NCBI GenBank assembly: GCA_903828675.1
Contig: CAIKND010000114.1
Location: 1 to 52,418 of the forward strand
Length of the DNA stretch: 52,418 bases
Direction of reading: 5' to 3'
Source of the DNA: an uncultured Acidobacteriaceae bacterium
Lineage (GTDB): Bacteria; Acidobacteriota; Terriglobia; Terriglobales; Acidobacteriaceae
This document shows, piece by piece, positions 37,177 to 45,295 of this stretch. The notes beneath the pieces are model-generated. The model made no database searches and had not been told where the DNA came from. It saw only the letters and a program-made list of their open reading frames with translations. Each line of letters opens with the position of its first letter. Position 1 is the stretch's first letter. A program made the translations under genes and the position numbers.

Positions 37177-37737
37177 GTGATCGAACGCACGCAAACCAGG
37201 GGAATTCTGGTCATCGTCCTGCTTCTGCCCATTGCTCTTGTGGCCTGCCACAAGGAAGAGCAGGCCGTCGTAGGTGTCGCACAAACCGCTGTCAACGCAG
37301 AACACAAGGCGCAGGCCACCGCCACCGAGCGCGATCAGCAGCGCGCGCAGCTTGACCTCATCCCTCTGCCCACCAAGAGCCTCTACGTCGATATCCGCGA
37401 GCCTTCAGCGTGGGCCAATCCCTTTCTATCCGTTGGTGCGGAGAACCTCACCCTTCGCATCACCCTCGCCGACGCCAACACCAGCACCGTAGGGCAGGGA
37501 ACCATGCTCCGCCCTGAAGCCGCCCGCCGCCAGGAACTCCAGTTGCGCTCCGCCGATCTTGCCAAGGCTATCCTCGCCGTTCCGCCCACCGCGTGGCGCT
37601 ATGGCCGTGTCATCGCAGTAGCGGAGTCTCCCATCGCTGCCCCCAAGGACCGCCCCAAAGTCCGCCGTAACCTCGAGACCGTCATCCAGCAACTTACTGA
37701 CCTCGGCATCGTAGTCGAAGAGTGGCCGGCGCGCTAA
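37177..37737 (+). CDS. Small lipoprotein of unknown function
   Basis: The product from the GTG at 37177 is 186 aa (a TTG two codons upstream is an alternative). The N-terminus has an export segment and lipobox (VIVLLLPIALVACHK), so it is a predicted lipoprotein. The rest is about 160 residues with an alpha/beta look: a short helical region (VAQTAVNAEHKAQATATERD), then strands including KSLYVDIREPSAWANPFLSV and ENLTLRITLAD, and a final VIQQLTDLGIVVEEWPAR. That last part and the size recall ExbD/TolR-like periplasmic domains, but I would not assign it. It is preceded by the hairpin after the oxidase and probably has its own promoter. Confidence 0.75.
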   Translation: MIERTQTRGILVIVLLLPIALVACHKEEQAVVGVAQTAVNAEHKAQATATERDQQRAQLDLIPLPTKSLYVDIREPSAWANPFLSVGAENLTLRITLADANTSTVGQGTMLRPEAARRQELQLRSADLAKAILAVPPTAWRYGRVIAVAESPIAAPKDRPKVRRNLETVIQQLTDLGIVVEEWPAR

Positions 37738-37800
37738 CAGGGTTTGTAGAATATCGATCTTGCTCAAACACGAGCGTGGGAGAGAGTGCTCTGTGTCAGC

Positions 37801-37850
37801 GCACGACTTCAGTCGTGCCGTAAGTAGTCAAAATACACGAGGGTTTTAGA
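37801..37850 (+). repeat. Repeat family B, copy 1
   Basis: A hairpin GCACGACT-TC-AGTCGTGC (37801-37818) is followed by CGTAAGTAGTCAAAATACAC and GAGGGTTTTAG. The same order (CGTGCC hairpin, AAGT.G, AAAATA, ACGAGGG.TTTAG) recurs at 39512-39590 in the same orientation. Confidence 0.7.
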
Positions 37851-37970
37851 GCGTTTTCGGTGCGATTGTGAACAGTAATTTGGGTGCCCCATCCATGAAT
37901 CGTTTTGTGATTCATGGGTGGGGTAGCATAAATTCAAATCTCCACTGTAAACACCAAAGCAGAAAACGCT
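37850..37970 (+). repeat. Nested repeat: family A copy 10 inside a longer inverted repeat
   Basis: The family A core at 37884-37931 reads GTGCCCCATCCATGAATC, loop GTTTTGT, GATTCATGGGTGGGGTAGC, with a perfect CATGAATC/GATTCATG stem. It is flanked by AGCGTTTTC (37850-37858) and GAAAACGCT (37962-37970), plus ACAGT/ACTGT at 37872 and 37944. The segment after the right arm, TTTAGCCCCTGCTGCATCCC, resembles the end of the family B copy at 39512. Confidence 0.75.
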
Positions 37971-38027
37971 TTAGCCCCTGCTGCATCCCTATCAGGACAT
38001 CGACTCAAACCCAGGCCTTTTTCCGCT

Positions 38028-39284
38028 CTAGACCCACTCTCCCTGGCGCATCAGCGGCTCCACAACATCCGTAGACGTAATGCCATCAATGTCCAGATGC
38101 CCCGAGCCGATCATCCAGTCCACATGGATCAGGCTGTCATTCGCGCCCTTGGCCGCAAGTTCCTCTGGCGTCAGCTTCTCGCCATCCCGCAGGCAGGAGG
38201 AGTAAGCCTGTCCCAATGCGATATGCGATGCCGCATTCTCATCGAAGAGCGTATTCAGAAACAGCAACCCGCTTGCTGCAATCGGCGACGAATGCGGCAC
38301 CAGTGCCACTTCGCCCAATCGCCGCGCACCTTCATCAGTGTCGATTAGCTTGTCCAGAACTTCCTGGCCTCTGCTTGCTCGCGCCTCTACGATCCGGCCG
38401 TTTTCAAAGCGTACCTGGATGCCTTCGATCATCGTTCCCTGGTGAGAGAGCGGCTTTGTCGCCGTCACCGTGCCATCCGCCCGGTCCTTGTGTGGTGTGG
38501 TAAACACCTCTTCCGTAGGCATGTTGGGAATGCAGTAGAGGCCGTTTCCCGCCGTCGTGCCGCCGCCCAGCCAAAGATGGTCATCGGCAAGTCCCAGTCT
38601 AAAATCCGTTCCCGGTCCGCGGTACTGCAAAGCCGCATACCGCTTTTCATTCAAGCGCGCCGCGCGCTTATGTAAATCGGCATCGTGGGCCTTCCACGCA
38701 CCCACCGGATCGCCGCAGTTGATGCGTGTCGTCTCAAAGATTGCCTCCCACAGCTTGGCCAGGGCATCATCCGGTGCATCCCCAGGAAAGGTCGCCGCCG
38801 CCCAGGCCGGCGTGGCGCTTGCCACAATGGTCCAGTTGATCGCGTGCCGCGTAATCAACTCCAGTGCCGGCCGGTACGCCTGCGAAACAGCGCGATTCGC
38901 ACGCCCCACCTTCCCGGCATCTTCGTTCGAAAGCAACGTTGGATTTCCACCCGCAATCGCCAGTCGCGCCGCGCCGCTCTTGAACGCCGCGCCCATTCCG
39001 TCGTACAACCACTTTGCCGCATGATCAAAGCTTTCGTCAGGCGCAAAGTGGTAGCGCATCAGGGCCGCTTCATCGTCGCTGTAGAGAGTCGTCACCAGCG
39101 AAGCCCCCGCGCGGTAGGCCTGTTCCGTAATGCGCCGAGCCAGCGGCAGCGCTTCCAGCGAGGCTGTCATTACCAGCTCCTGCCCAGCCTGCAGGCCAAG
39201 CCCAACCCGCACCGCAACTTCAGCAAGCCGCTCCAGGTTCTCTTCGTGCGTTCTTTGTTCCGATCCCGCTGCAGACTCGCTCAT
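38028..39284 (-). CDS. M29-family aminopeptidase (thermophilic metalloprotease type)
   Basis: The 418-aa product matches peptidase family M29 (aminopeptidase T/S/PepS), cytoplasmic enzymes with two metal ions that remove N-terminal residues from peptides. Metal-binding and active-site segments are visible in order: NMPTEEVFTTPHKDRADG, GEVALVPHSSPIAASGLLF, SHIALGQAYSSCL, and a late SLIHVDWMIGSGHLDIDGI. The length is as expected. GGAG lies about 8 bases before the ATG. A possible small frame ends 4 bases upstream of this start. Confidence 0.92.
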   Translation of the reverse strand: MSESAAGSEQRTHEENLERLAEVAVRVGLGLQAGQELVMTASLEALPLARRITEQAYRAGASLVTTLYSDDEAALMRYHFAPDESFDHAAKWLYDGMGAAFKSGAARLAIAGGNPTLLSNEDAGKVGRANRAVSQAYRPALELITRHAINWTIVASATPAWAAATFPGDAPDDALAKLWEAIFETTRINCGDPVGAWKAHDADLHKRAARLNEKRYAALQYRGPGTDFRLGLADDHLWLGGGTTAGNGLYCIPNMPTEEVFTTPHKDRADGTVTATKPLSHQGTMIEGIQVRFENGRIVEARASRGQEVLDKLIDTDEGARRLGEVALVPHSSPIAASGLLFLNTLFDENAASHIALGQAYSSCLRDGEKLTPEELAAKGANDSLIHVDWMIGSGHLDIDGITSTDVVEPLMRQGEWV

Positions 39285-39288
39285 CTCT

Positions 39289-39411
39289 CTATCTCCTTCG
39301 CCATTTTCTGAGAATCAGCCCCGGCAGGCCATCGATTTCAGCCACGCCGGGTATCACAATTCTAGCCGCAGCAACCTGCCCACCGGACCTCACCTCCAGA
39401 AGGCAAGGCAT
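39289..39411 (-). CDS. Possible small ORF, 40 aa, just upstream of the M29 gene
   Basis: A short minus-strand frame (MPCLLEVRSGGQVAAARIVI, then PGVAEIDGLPGLILRKWRRR) ends 4 bases before the M29 start, a spacing usual for operons. There is no clear ribosome binding site, and the frame is open further upstream into the family B repeat. The residue pattern is beta-rich and plausible, but it could be chance in GC-rich DNA. Confidence 0.25.
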   Translation of the reverse strand: MPCLLEVRSGGQVAAARIVIPGVAEIDGLPGLILRKWRRR

Positions 39412-39511
39412 AGATAGATCTTCAAATATCTTGGCCAGGATAGGGCAATTGCTGTCCAAGTGTGGCTTTACAGGCTGCGGAAAAACTCTTACCAAGGCAC
39501 TGTTTTGAAAG

Positions 39512-39590
39512 GGCACGGCCGGGGTACCCTCTGGGTCGCCGTGCCGCAAGTGGCAGAAAATAAACGAGGGCTTTAGCCCCTGAGGGATGC
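39512..39590 (+). repeat. Repeat family B, copy 2
   Basis: GGCACGGC (39512) pairs with GCCGTGCC (39538-39545), followed by GCAAGTGGCAGAAAATAAAC and GAGGGCTTTAGCCCCTGAGGGA. It is the fuller of the two family B copies. It lies in the 415-base gap between the divergent M29 and dehydrogenase genes. Confidence 0.75.
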
Positions 39591-39699
39591 TTTTCGGGCT
39601 TTACCTCGCAATTCAGGCATTTTCCCGCAGCCTCTAAAGGCCAAATCAACTAACACCACAAGCACCGCTTTCCCCGCGCAAACGCGCTACCATTTCCCG

Positions 39700-42600
39700 G
39701 TGAGCAATTCAACCCTTTCCATCCTCTCGAACCTGCCGCAGCTCGAGCACGAGCGCTTCTCCGCCCACCGTGAGCTTGAAGCCTTGCTTAAGGGCACCCT
39801 GCGTGGCGAAGTTAGCTTCGACCTTGGTTCACGCGCACTTTATGCCGCCGACTCCTCGAATTACCGGCAGCTTCCCATTGGCGTCATCGTCCCTAACGAT
39901 GCCGCCGATGTCGAAGCCGCCCTGGCTGCCTGCCGCGCCACTGGAGCTGCCGTCCTGCCCCGCGGTGCCGGCACCAGTCTCGCCGGACAGTGCGCAAACG
40001 TGGCGGTTGTCTTCGACTACTCCAAGTTCATGAATGGCCTCACCTCCATCGACCCTCAAGCCAAACTGGCTGTCGTCGAACCCGGCATCGTTCTCGACCG
40101 CCTCCGCGACGCCGCTGAACTCCACCACCTCACCTACGCGCCCGATCCCGCTACCCACTCCCGCTGCACCCTTGGCGGCATGATCGGCAACAACAGTTGC
40201 GGCGTCCACGGCCTGCTTGGCGGCAAAGTCGTCGATAACGTCCAGTCCCTCGACATCGTCCTCTATGACGGAACCCGTCTCACCGTCGGCCCCACCTCTC
40301 CAGTCGAGCTCGCCGCCAAAATCCGCTCCGGCGGCCGCGTGGGCCAGCTCTATTCTGGTCTCGCCCGCATCCGAGACACCTACTCCGCCCTCGTCCGCGA
40401 GCGATTCCCCCGCATTCCCCGCCGCGTCTCCGGCTTCAACCTCGACGAGCTGCTTCCTGAGAGCAACTTCAATGTCGCCCGCGCCCTGGTTGGCTCTGAA
40501 GGCACCTGCGCCAACATCGTCTCGGCCACGCTCAACCTCACCGCCAGCCCGCCTTTCCGCATCCTCACCGTCCTCGGCTTTGCTGATCCCTTCCTCGCCG
40601 CCGACGCCGTTCCCCGCGCTCTCGAGCACCATCCCATCGGCCTTGAAGGCTTTGACCACCTGCTCGTCGACTTCATGCGTCGCAAGGGTCTCGCTCTCCG
40701 AGACCTCTCGCAACTCCCCGAAGGCGTGAGCTTCCTGCTCGTCGAGCTCGGTGCCTGGACCGCCGGGGAAGCCCGAGCTCAGGCCGAAAGCCTCGCCCAC
40801 GCCTCCCAGTCCTGGTCCGTTCCGCCCGTGGTCCGCATCTGTACGCCAGACGAGGCCGTTTCCATCTGGCGTGTCCGCGACTCCGCTCTTGGCGCAATGG
40901 TTTTCGTCCCCGGCGAACCTGACCGTTTCGAAGGCTGGGAAGACGCTGCCGTTCCACCCGCTCAACTCGGGAACTACCTGCGTGCCGTCACCAAACTCAT
41001 GGGCGAATACGGCTACCGCAGCCCGCTTTACGGCCACTACGGCCAGGGATGCGTCCACACCCGCATTAACTTCGATTTCCGCTCCGTCGAGGGTCTCCGC
41101 CGCTTCCGTGAATTCATCTCCCGCGCTGCGGACATAGTCCTGAGCTTCGGCGGCTCACTCTCCGGCGAGCACGGCGACGGGCAGTCGCGCGCCGCCCTGC
41201 TGCCCAAGATGTTCGGCCCTGAACTCATGCAGGCCTTCCGCGATTTCAAGATCCTCTGGGATCCTGACAACCGCATGAACCCCGGCAAGCTCATCGACGC
41301 CGTCCGCGTCTACGACCCGCTTGAAAACCTTCGCCACGGAGCCCCTCTGGATGCTCCCTGGCTCGCTTCAGGTTTCAGCACCGACGAAAATGTCGCCACC
41401 CGTGAGCTCGAAACCCACTTCGCCTTCACCGCCGACCAGGGCTCCTTTGCGCGCGCCACCGAGCGCTGTGTCGGCGTCGGCGCATGCCGCAACACCGTCG
41501 GCGGTGTCATGTGTCCCAGCTACCGTGCCACCGGTGACGAGCAGCACTCCACCCGCGGCCGCGCCCGCCTCCTCTGGGAGATGCTCTCCGGAGCACTGCG
41601 CAAAGAGGGCTTCGAGAGCAAGGCCGTCTATGAGGCTCTCGACCTTTGCCTCAGTTGCAAGGCCTGCAAGACCGAGTGCCCAGTGCAGGTAGACATCACC
41701 GCCTGGAAGTCCGAGTTCCTCGCCCAGCACTACAAGGACCGCCTCCACCCGCTCCACCACTACATCTTTGGCTTTGCCGACAAACTCGCCCGCCTCGGCG
41801 CCCTCACCCCAGCCCTCACCAACGCTCTTCTCACCGGCCCTCTCACCAGTCCCCTCATCAAGCGCATTGTGGGTGTCGCCAAGCAGCGCCAACTCCCACG
41901 CCTCGCCCCCAAAAGCTACCAGCAGGCAAGACCCGCGTCCTCCGCACAAACATCGGGTGCCCCATCCTCTCCGCGTTCCTCAGCGGAAAGGGTGGGAGAG
42001 CATGAACATCAACAGTCCACCATCCAGAAAGTCCTCCTCTGGCCCGACACCTGGAACAACTACTACCACCCCCAGACACTGGCTGCCGCTGAAACCGTCC
42101 TCACGCAGGCCGGCTTCCAGGTCGAGGTGCCCAAGGACCACATTTGCTGCGGACGTCCGCTTTACGACTTCGGTCTCCTCACCGCCGCCCGTGCCTATCT
42201 CGTCAAAGTCCTCGACCGCATGGCCCCTCAAATCGATGCCGGCCTGCCCTTCATCTTTCTCGAACCAAGCTGTGCCAGCGTCTTCAAGGATGAACTGCTC
42301 GAGATGTTCCCAAACGATCTTCGCGCCAAAAAGCTAAGCAGACAGGTCTGGCTTCTCGCCGACTGGCTCGCCGCCAAAGCCCCCGAATGGGCGGCTGGCC
42401 GTCTCCAGGGCGCACACATCCTCATCCACGGCCACTGCCATCACAAAGCCATCTTCGGTGGTCCCGCCAGTGAAATCGCCCTCCTGCGCAAGGCCGGCGC
42501 CACCGTCGAATCCATTCAATCCGGCTGCTGCGGCATGGCCGGGCCATTCGGCTTCGAAGCCGACAAGTTCGAAGTTTCGAAAGCGATTGCGGACCTTGGC

Positions 42601-42747
42601 CTGTTGCCCGCCGTTCAATCCGCCGGTCCCCTGACCCTCATCGTCGCCGACGGCTTCAGTTGCCGCGAACAGATCGCCCAGCTCTCTGACCGCGAGGCCC
42701 AGCACTTCGCTGAAATCCTCGCCCACACCTGCGGCTGCGGGGGCTAG
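39700..42747 (+). CDS. Fused FAD-linked oxidase / iron-sulfur dehydrogenase (glycolate or D-lactate type)
   Basis: The 1015-aa protein joins a GlcD/Dld-like flavoprotein and a GlcF-like iron-sulfur protein. Residues about 55-260 form the FAD-binding (PCMH) domain with VLPRGAGTSLAGQCANVAVV and GNNSCGVHG. Residues about 270-530 are the FAD-oxidase C-terminal domain with YGHYGQGCVHTRINFDF and SGEHGDGQSRAALLPKMFGP. Two ferredoxin motifs follow (CVGVGACR...MCPSY; CLSCKACKTECP, about 590-665). Two cysteine-rich CCG motifs close the protein (ICCGRPLYDFG, GCCGMAGPFGFE). Such enzymes oxidise 2-hydroxyacids and pass electrons to the respiratory chain. Residues about 753-768 are encoded by an in-frame palindromic repeat in the linker before the CCG region. 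The GTG start has no clear ribosome binding site. Confidence 0.92.
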   Translation: MSNSTLSILSNLPQLEHERFSAHRELEALLKGTLRGEVSFDLGSRALYAADSSNYRQLPIGVIVPNDAADVEAALAACRATGAAVLPRGAGTSLAGQCANVAVVFDYSKFMNGLTSIDPQAKLAVVEPGIVLDRLRDAAELHHLTYAPDPATHSRCTLGGMIGNNSCGVHGLLGGKVVDNVQSLDIVLYDGTRLTVGPTSPVELAAKIRSGGRVGQLYSGLARIRDTYSALVRERFPRIPRRVSGFNLDELLPESNFNVARALVGSEGTCANIVSATLNLTASPPFRILTVLGFADPFLAADAVPRALEHHPIGLEGFDHLLVDFMRRKGLALRDLSQLPEGVSFLLVELGAWTAGEARAQAESLAHASQSWSVPPVVRICTPDEAVSIWRVRDSALGAMVFVPGEPDRFEGWEDAAVPPAQLGNYLRAVTKLMGEYGYRSPLYGHYGQGCVHTRINFDFRSVEGLRRFREFISRAADIVLSFGGSLSGEHGDGQSRAALLPKMFGPELMQAFRDFKILWDPDNRMNPGKLIDAVRVYDPLENLRHGAPLDAPWLASGFSTDENVATRELETHFAFTADQGSFARATERCVGVGACRNTVGGVMCPSYRATGDEQHSTRGRARLLWEMLSGALRKEGFESKAVYEALDLCLSCKACKTECPVQVDITAWKSEFLAQHYKDRLHPLHHYIFGFADKLARLGALTPALTNALLTGPLTSPLIKRIVGVAKQRQLPRLAPKSYQQARPASSAQTSGAPSSPRSSAERVGEHEHQQSTIQKVLLWPDTWNNYYHPQTLAAAETVLTQAGFQVEVPKDHICCGRPLYDFGLLTAARAYLVKVLDRMAPQIDAGLPFIFLEPSCASVFKDELLEMFPNDLRAKKLSRQVWLLADWLAAKAPEWAAGRLQGAHILIHGHCHHKAIFGGPASEIALLRKAGATVESIQSGCCGMAGPFGFEADKFEVSKAIADLGLLPAVQSAGPLTLIVADGFSCREQIAQLSDREAQHFAEILAHTCGCGG
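41957..42002 (+). repeat. Family A palindrome inside the dehydrogenase gene (copy 11)
   Basis: GTGCCCCATCCTCTCCGCG, loop TTCCTCA, GCGGAAAGGGTGGGAGAGC lies wholly within the coding frame and is read as GAPSSPRSSAERVGEHE. The stem TCCGC/GCGGA pairs, with one mismatch beyond. The frame is preserved on both sides. Confidence 0.9.
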
Positions 42748-42828
42748 CCATCACGCAGCAAAAGGTTGTCAACAAGCAATAGCCTCCTTCGGGTTACAAT
42801 CTGTCGTATTCCCCGGAGGTTTGCCTCA

Positions 42829-43530
42829 ATGGCGACCGTCGCATCACCTAACTCAGAGGATATAGATGTCACAATGGCCGGCGGGCTTGCAGACGCACCC
42901 CACGCCAGGCACAGGGGCGCGGCCCACACCCTTGCCAGCCAGATTCTGCTCAACTCCTTCATCGCTGCGGTGCTGCTGGCGATTGCCGGCTTTGTCGTTG
43001 TTGCGGTCTATCTCTTCCTCTATCTCCACCACGCATTCAGCGCCTTTGACACCAATGCCGTGACCCAGTTCGCCGCCATGGACCCCACCAGGATGCAGCC
43101 CATCCTGCTGGCCCGCGCCGGACTTTGGAAGTTCATTCTCCAGTCCTGTGGGATCATCTCCGGAGTCGCCTTTGGGTTCCTCGGCTTTGCTCTCTTCCTG
43201 CTCGGCGTCAAGGGAGATATGGATGCATCCTTTGCAGACAGCGCGCATAAGGTCCAGCTTTCGCGCATGGCCCCCGGCAGCTTTGTCATTCTCATCGCTG
43301 CCATTCTCGTGGGCATCTGCAGCATCAACAAAGTCGAACTTTCTTTCACCCCCGTCATCAGCAAAACTGAGACAGTGATTCCAGTTCCCGTTCCAGCACA
43401 GTCCAACTCGAACAACGACCGCGGCTTTGACCCCAGCGGCCTACTCGACAAGCCATCCGCCCCCACTCAAAACAGCTCTGGAAAATCATCTGGCCCTGCA
43501 CCGCAAACACCCGGGAGTCAAGCAAAATGA
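42829..43530 (+). CDS. Membrane protein of unknown function, three predicted spans
   Basis: The 233-aa product from the ATG at 42829 (GGAGG upstream) has hydrophobic segments at about residues 40-66 (SFIAAVLLAIAGFVVVAVYL), 104-128 (ISGVAFGFLGFALFLLGV) and 147-168 (GSFVILIAAILVGICSI). The C-terminal 60 residues are soluble and rich in Pro, Ser and Asn. I do not recognise a family. Its TGA overlaps the ATG of the next gene by 4 bases, so the two are translationally coupled and probably act together. Confidence 0.75.
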   Translation: MATVASPNSEDIDVTMAGGLADAPHARHRGAAHTLASQILLNSFIAAVLLAIAGFVVVAVYLFLYLHHAFSAFDTNAVTQFAAMDPTRMQPILLARAGLWKFILQSCGIISGVAFGFLGFALFLLGVKGDMDASFADSAHKVQLSRMAPGSFVILIAAILVGICSINKVELSFTPVISKTETVIPVPVPAQSNSNNDRGFDPSGLLDKPSAPTQNSSGKSSGPAPQTPGSQAK

Positions 43531-44354
43531 CCCATGCATCTCGCACTGTTCTTCGCCTCGCTGCCGTACTTCTGCTTGCACTGCCCCCAGTGGCTGGCCA
43601 CGCGCAGCAGCCCCCTCGGGACTGTGCCGTTCCCTCCCATCCGCCCAAGGGGCCAACCCCTAAATCCCTCTCAGATTGCGCCATGACCCATGCTCTCTAC
43701 CTCTACGCCAATCGATGTATCGAAGGGCCAGACTGCGCCGCCGCCAACGAGCCGGTGATCGGCGCCTTCAAAACCGCGTCCCGAATCTTCGAGACTTACC
43801 TGGCAAGCCGGGGTCAGGCCGCCAGCCCGGCACAAGAGGCCAACGACAACTACAAGCGTGGTCTTCTGCAAGAGGGCGCCCACGAATATGGCGAGGCTGT
43901 GTTCAGTTACCACCGCTGCCAGCAGTTGGCGAATGCCTCTTCATCCGGCGACCTTACCCGTTGTTCTGAAAACTACTTGCGGCTCAAATGCTCGGCAGAT
44001 CCGCGCTTCGCATTCTGCCAGTCAACTGGCTCAGGCATTACCCAGACCGTTACCATGACAACCACGACAGAATCAGGCGGCTTCGTCGCCTCTGCTGTGG
44101 GTGACGATCAACCCGCAATCACCGGGCAGGCTGCCCCCGATAGATCGAAGATCAAAGCGAAGCGCCGGGCGAGACATCAATCGGAATCATTGACTGTCGC
44201 TGTCAACCTGCCTTCAAAGCGGGAAATCTCCGAAATCACCAGGTCGATGACAGAAGCCGAGAAGCTCGCCCTTGAACAGGCATTCAAGCAGCAGAAGTTG
44301 GTGGTGATTCCAGAATCGCAACCCGGCCATGAACCGCCGGCAAATGCCCGTTGA
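43527..44354 (+). CDS. Exported protein of unknown function, coupled to the membrane protein
   Basis: The 275-aa product starts in an ATGA overlap with the preceding gene. It has a signal peptide (TVLRLAAVLLLALPPVAGHA). The mature part has several cysteines (RDCAVPSH, LSDCAMTH, NRCIEGPDCAA, YHRCQQLA, RCSENYLRLKCS, FAFCQS), probably in disulfides. A Sel1/TPR-like stretch (NYKRGLLQEGAHEYGEAVFS) is visible. The last third is charged and helical, ending KQQKLVVIPESQPGHEPPAN. The family is not recognised. Periplasmic location and the neighbour suggest an envelope function. Confidence 0.72.
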   Translation: MTHASRTVLRLAAVLLLALPPVAGHAQQPPRDCAVPSHPPKGPTPKSLSDCAMTHALYLYANRCIEGPDCAAANEPVIGAFKTASRIFETYLASRGQAASPAQEANDNYKRGLLQEGAHEYGEAVFSYHRCQQLANASSSGDLTRCSENYLRLKCSADPRFAFCQSTGSGITQTVTMTTTTESGGFVASAVGDDQPAITGQAAPDRSKIKAKRRARHQSESLTVAVNLPSKREISEITRSMTEAEKLALEQAFKQQKLVVIPESQPGHEPPANAR

Positions 44355-44704
44355 AAGCAGGTCGTGGCTCTAAAATCCAATTCCTCCACGATGGTCTGCG
44401 CCAGCCTTAGGAGTACAAAGGCCGAATACAGACCCGCGCCGCGACAAGAATCAAGGGGCTTCGGTAGTTGCCAGGTCTATTGTATTGATGCCAAATAGTT
44501 TATCCTCTTTTCTGAGGGAGCTTGCAACTCTGGTCAGGCATCCGGCGTCCAATGCGCAGGAGGGCTTGGGAATTTCACTCCCGCCCGTGGCGCTGAGGTG
44601 CCGTCCTTGAGTCCTGTATCCGCAAATTACCTCAATTTGCGGCACACCTGCGATTTTTGATACGCTCAGGCATTCTTAAAGCTGAGCGAAAGGAGAGTTT
44701 TGTC
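44355..44704. other. 350-base gap with hairpins upstream of the YtxH gene
   Basis: No convincing gene. CCGCAAAT-TACCTCA-ATTTGCGG (44620-44642) is an 8-bp hairpin, and GGGCTTGGGA...TCCCGCCC near 44562-44587 can also pair. GCTCAG/CTGAGC (44664-44669/44682-44687) lies just ahead of the YtxH ribosome binding site (GAAAGGAG). The region could hold a structured RNA or the stress-type promoter of the following genes. Confidence 0.4.
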
Positions 44705-45091
44705 ATGGCAGAAGATAACAAAGCATACGGTTTGGCTTGGTTCTTAGCTGGATTGGGCGTTGGCGCCCTTGTCGGCATTCTTTATGCTCCCAAGAGCGGC
44801 CGCGAAACTCGCGAAGATATCGTATCCGGGGCCCGCGAGGGAACCGAGTACCTGCGCAACCGCACCAAGCAGGCAGCCGAAGAGGTCAGCGCCCTCGTCG
44901 ACAAGAGCAAGGAACAGGTTGCTGAATACGTCGATCGTGGCCGTGAAGCCGTCGATCGTGGGCGTGCCCAGTGGGAGGAGTTCGTTGAGCGCGGCAAGAG
45001 CCTCGTTGCCGAGCAGTCCGGGCGCGTCACCGCCGCCGTCGATGCGGGCCGTCAGGCCTACAAGACGACGACCGTCACACCCGAGGTCTAG
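44705..45091 (+). CDS. YtxH-domain protein
   Basis: The 128-aa product starts at 44705 with AAAGGAG upstream. An N-terminal membrane segment (AWFLAGLGVGALVGILYAPK) is followed at once by SGRETREDI, the YtxH signature, and a long charged helix (TKQAAEEVSALVDKSKEQVA). YtxH proteins are small membrane-anchored proteins linked to general stress in Firmicutes; their molecular role is unknown. The next gene is also a membrane-anchored coiled-coil protein of the type often paired with YtxH. Confidence 0.88.
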   Translation: MAEDNKAYGLAWFLAGLGVGALVGILYAPKSGRETREDIVSGAREGTEYLRNRTKQAAEEVSALVDKSKEQVAEYVDRGREAVDRGRAQWEEFVERGKSLVAEQSGRVTAAVDAGRQAYKTTTVTPEV

Positions 45092-45295
45092 GAGTATTAA
45101 GCAGTAGGCTGGTCCCTGCCGGCTTGGCGCGCCCAGTCTCCTGTTTCTAGGGTATCCCCTCCGGAGCCGTACACGCCCGCTGCATAAGTGCGGCCAGCGT
45201 GTCGGCTCCGTTCAACATCTCTCATCTATCCTTGGGAGAGTGTGTTTCATAAAGGCGGCCTCAGGCTGCCACACGTCTTGCGCGAGATCATCTCA

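Noticed and set aside
39829..41058. Open frame of 409 codons antisense to the FAD oxidase domain
   Set aside because: Shadow of a well-supported gene; low-complexity composition and no motif.
44355..44704. 6S RNA gene
   Set aside because: Hairpins are present, but I cannot show the long closing stem with a central bubble that defines 6S RNA.
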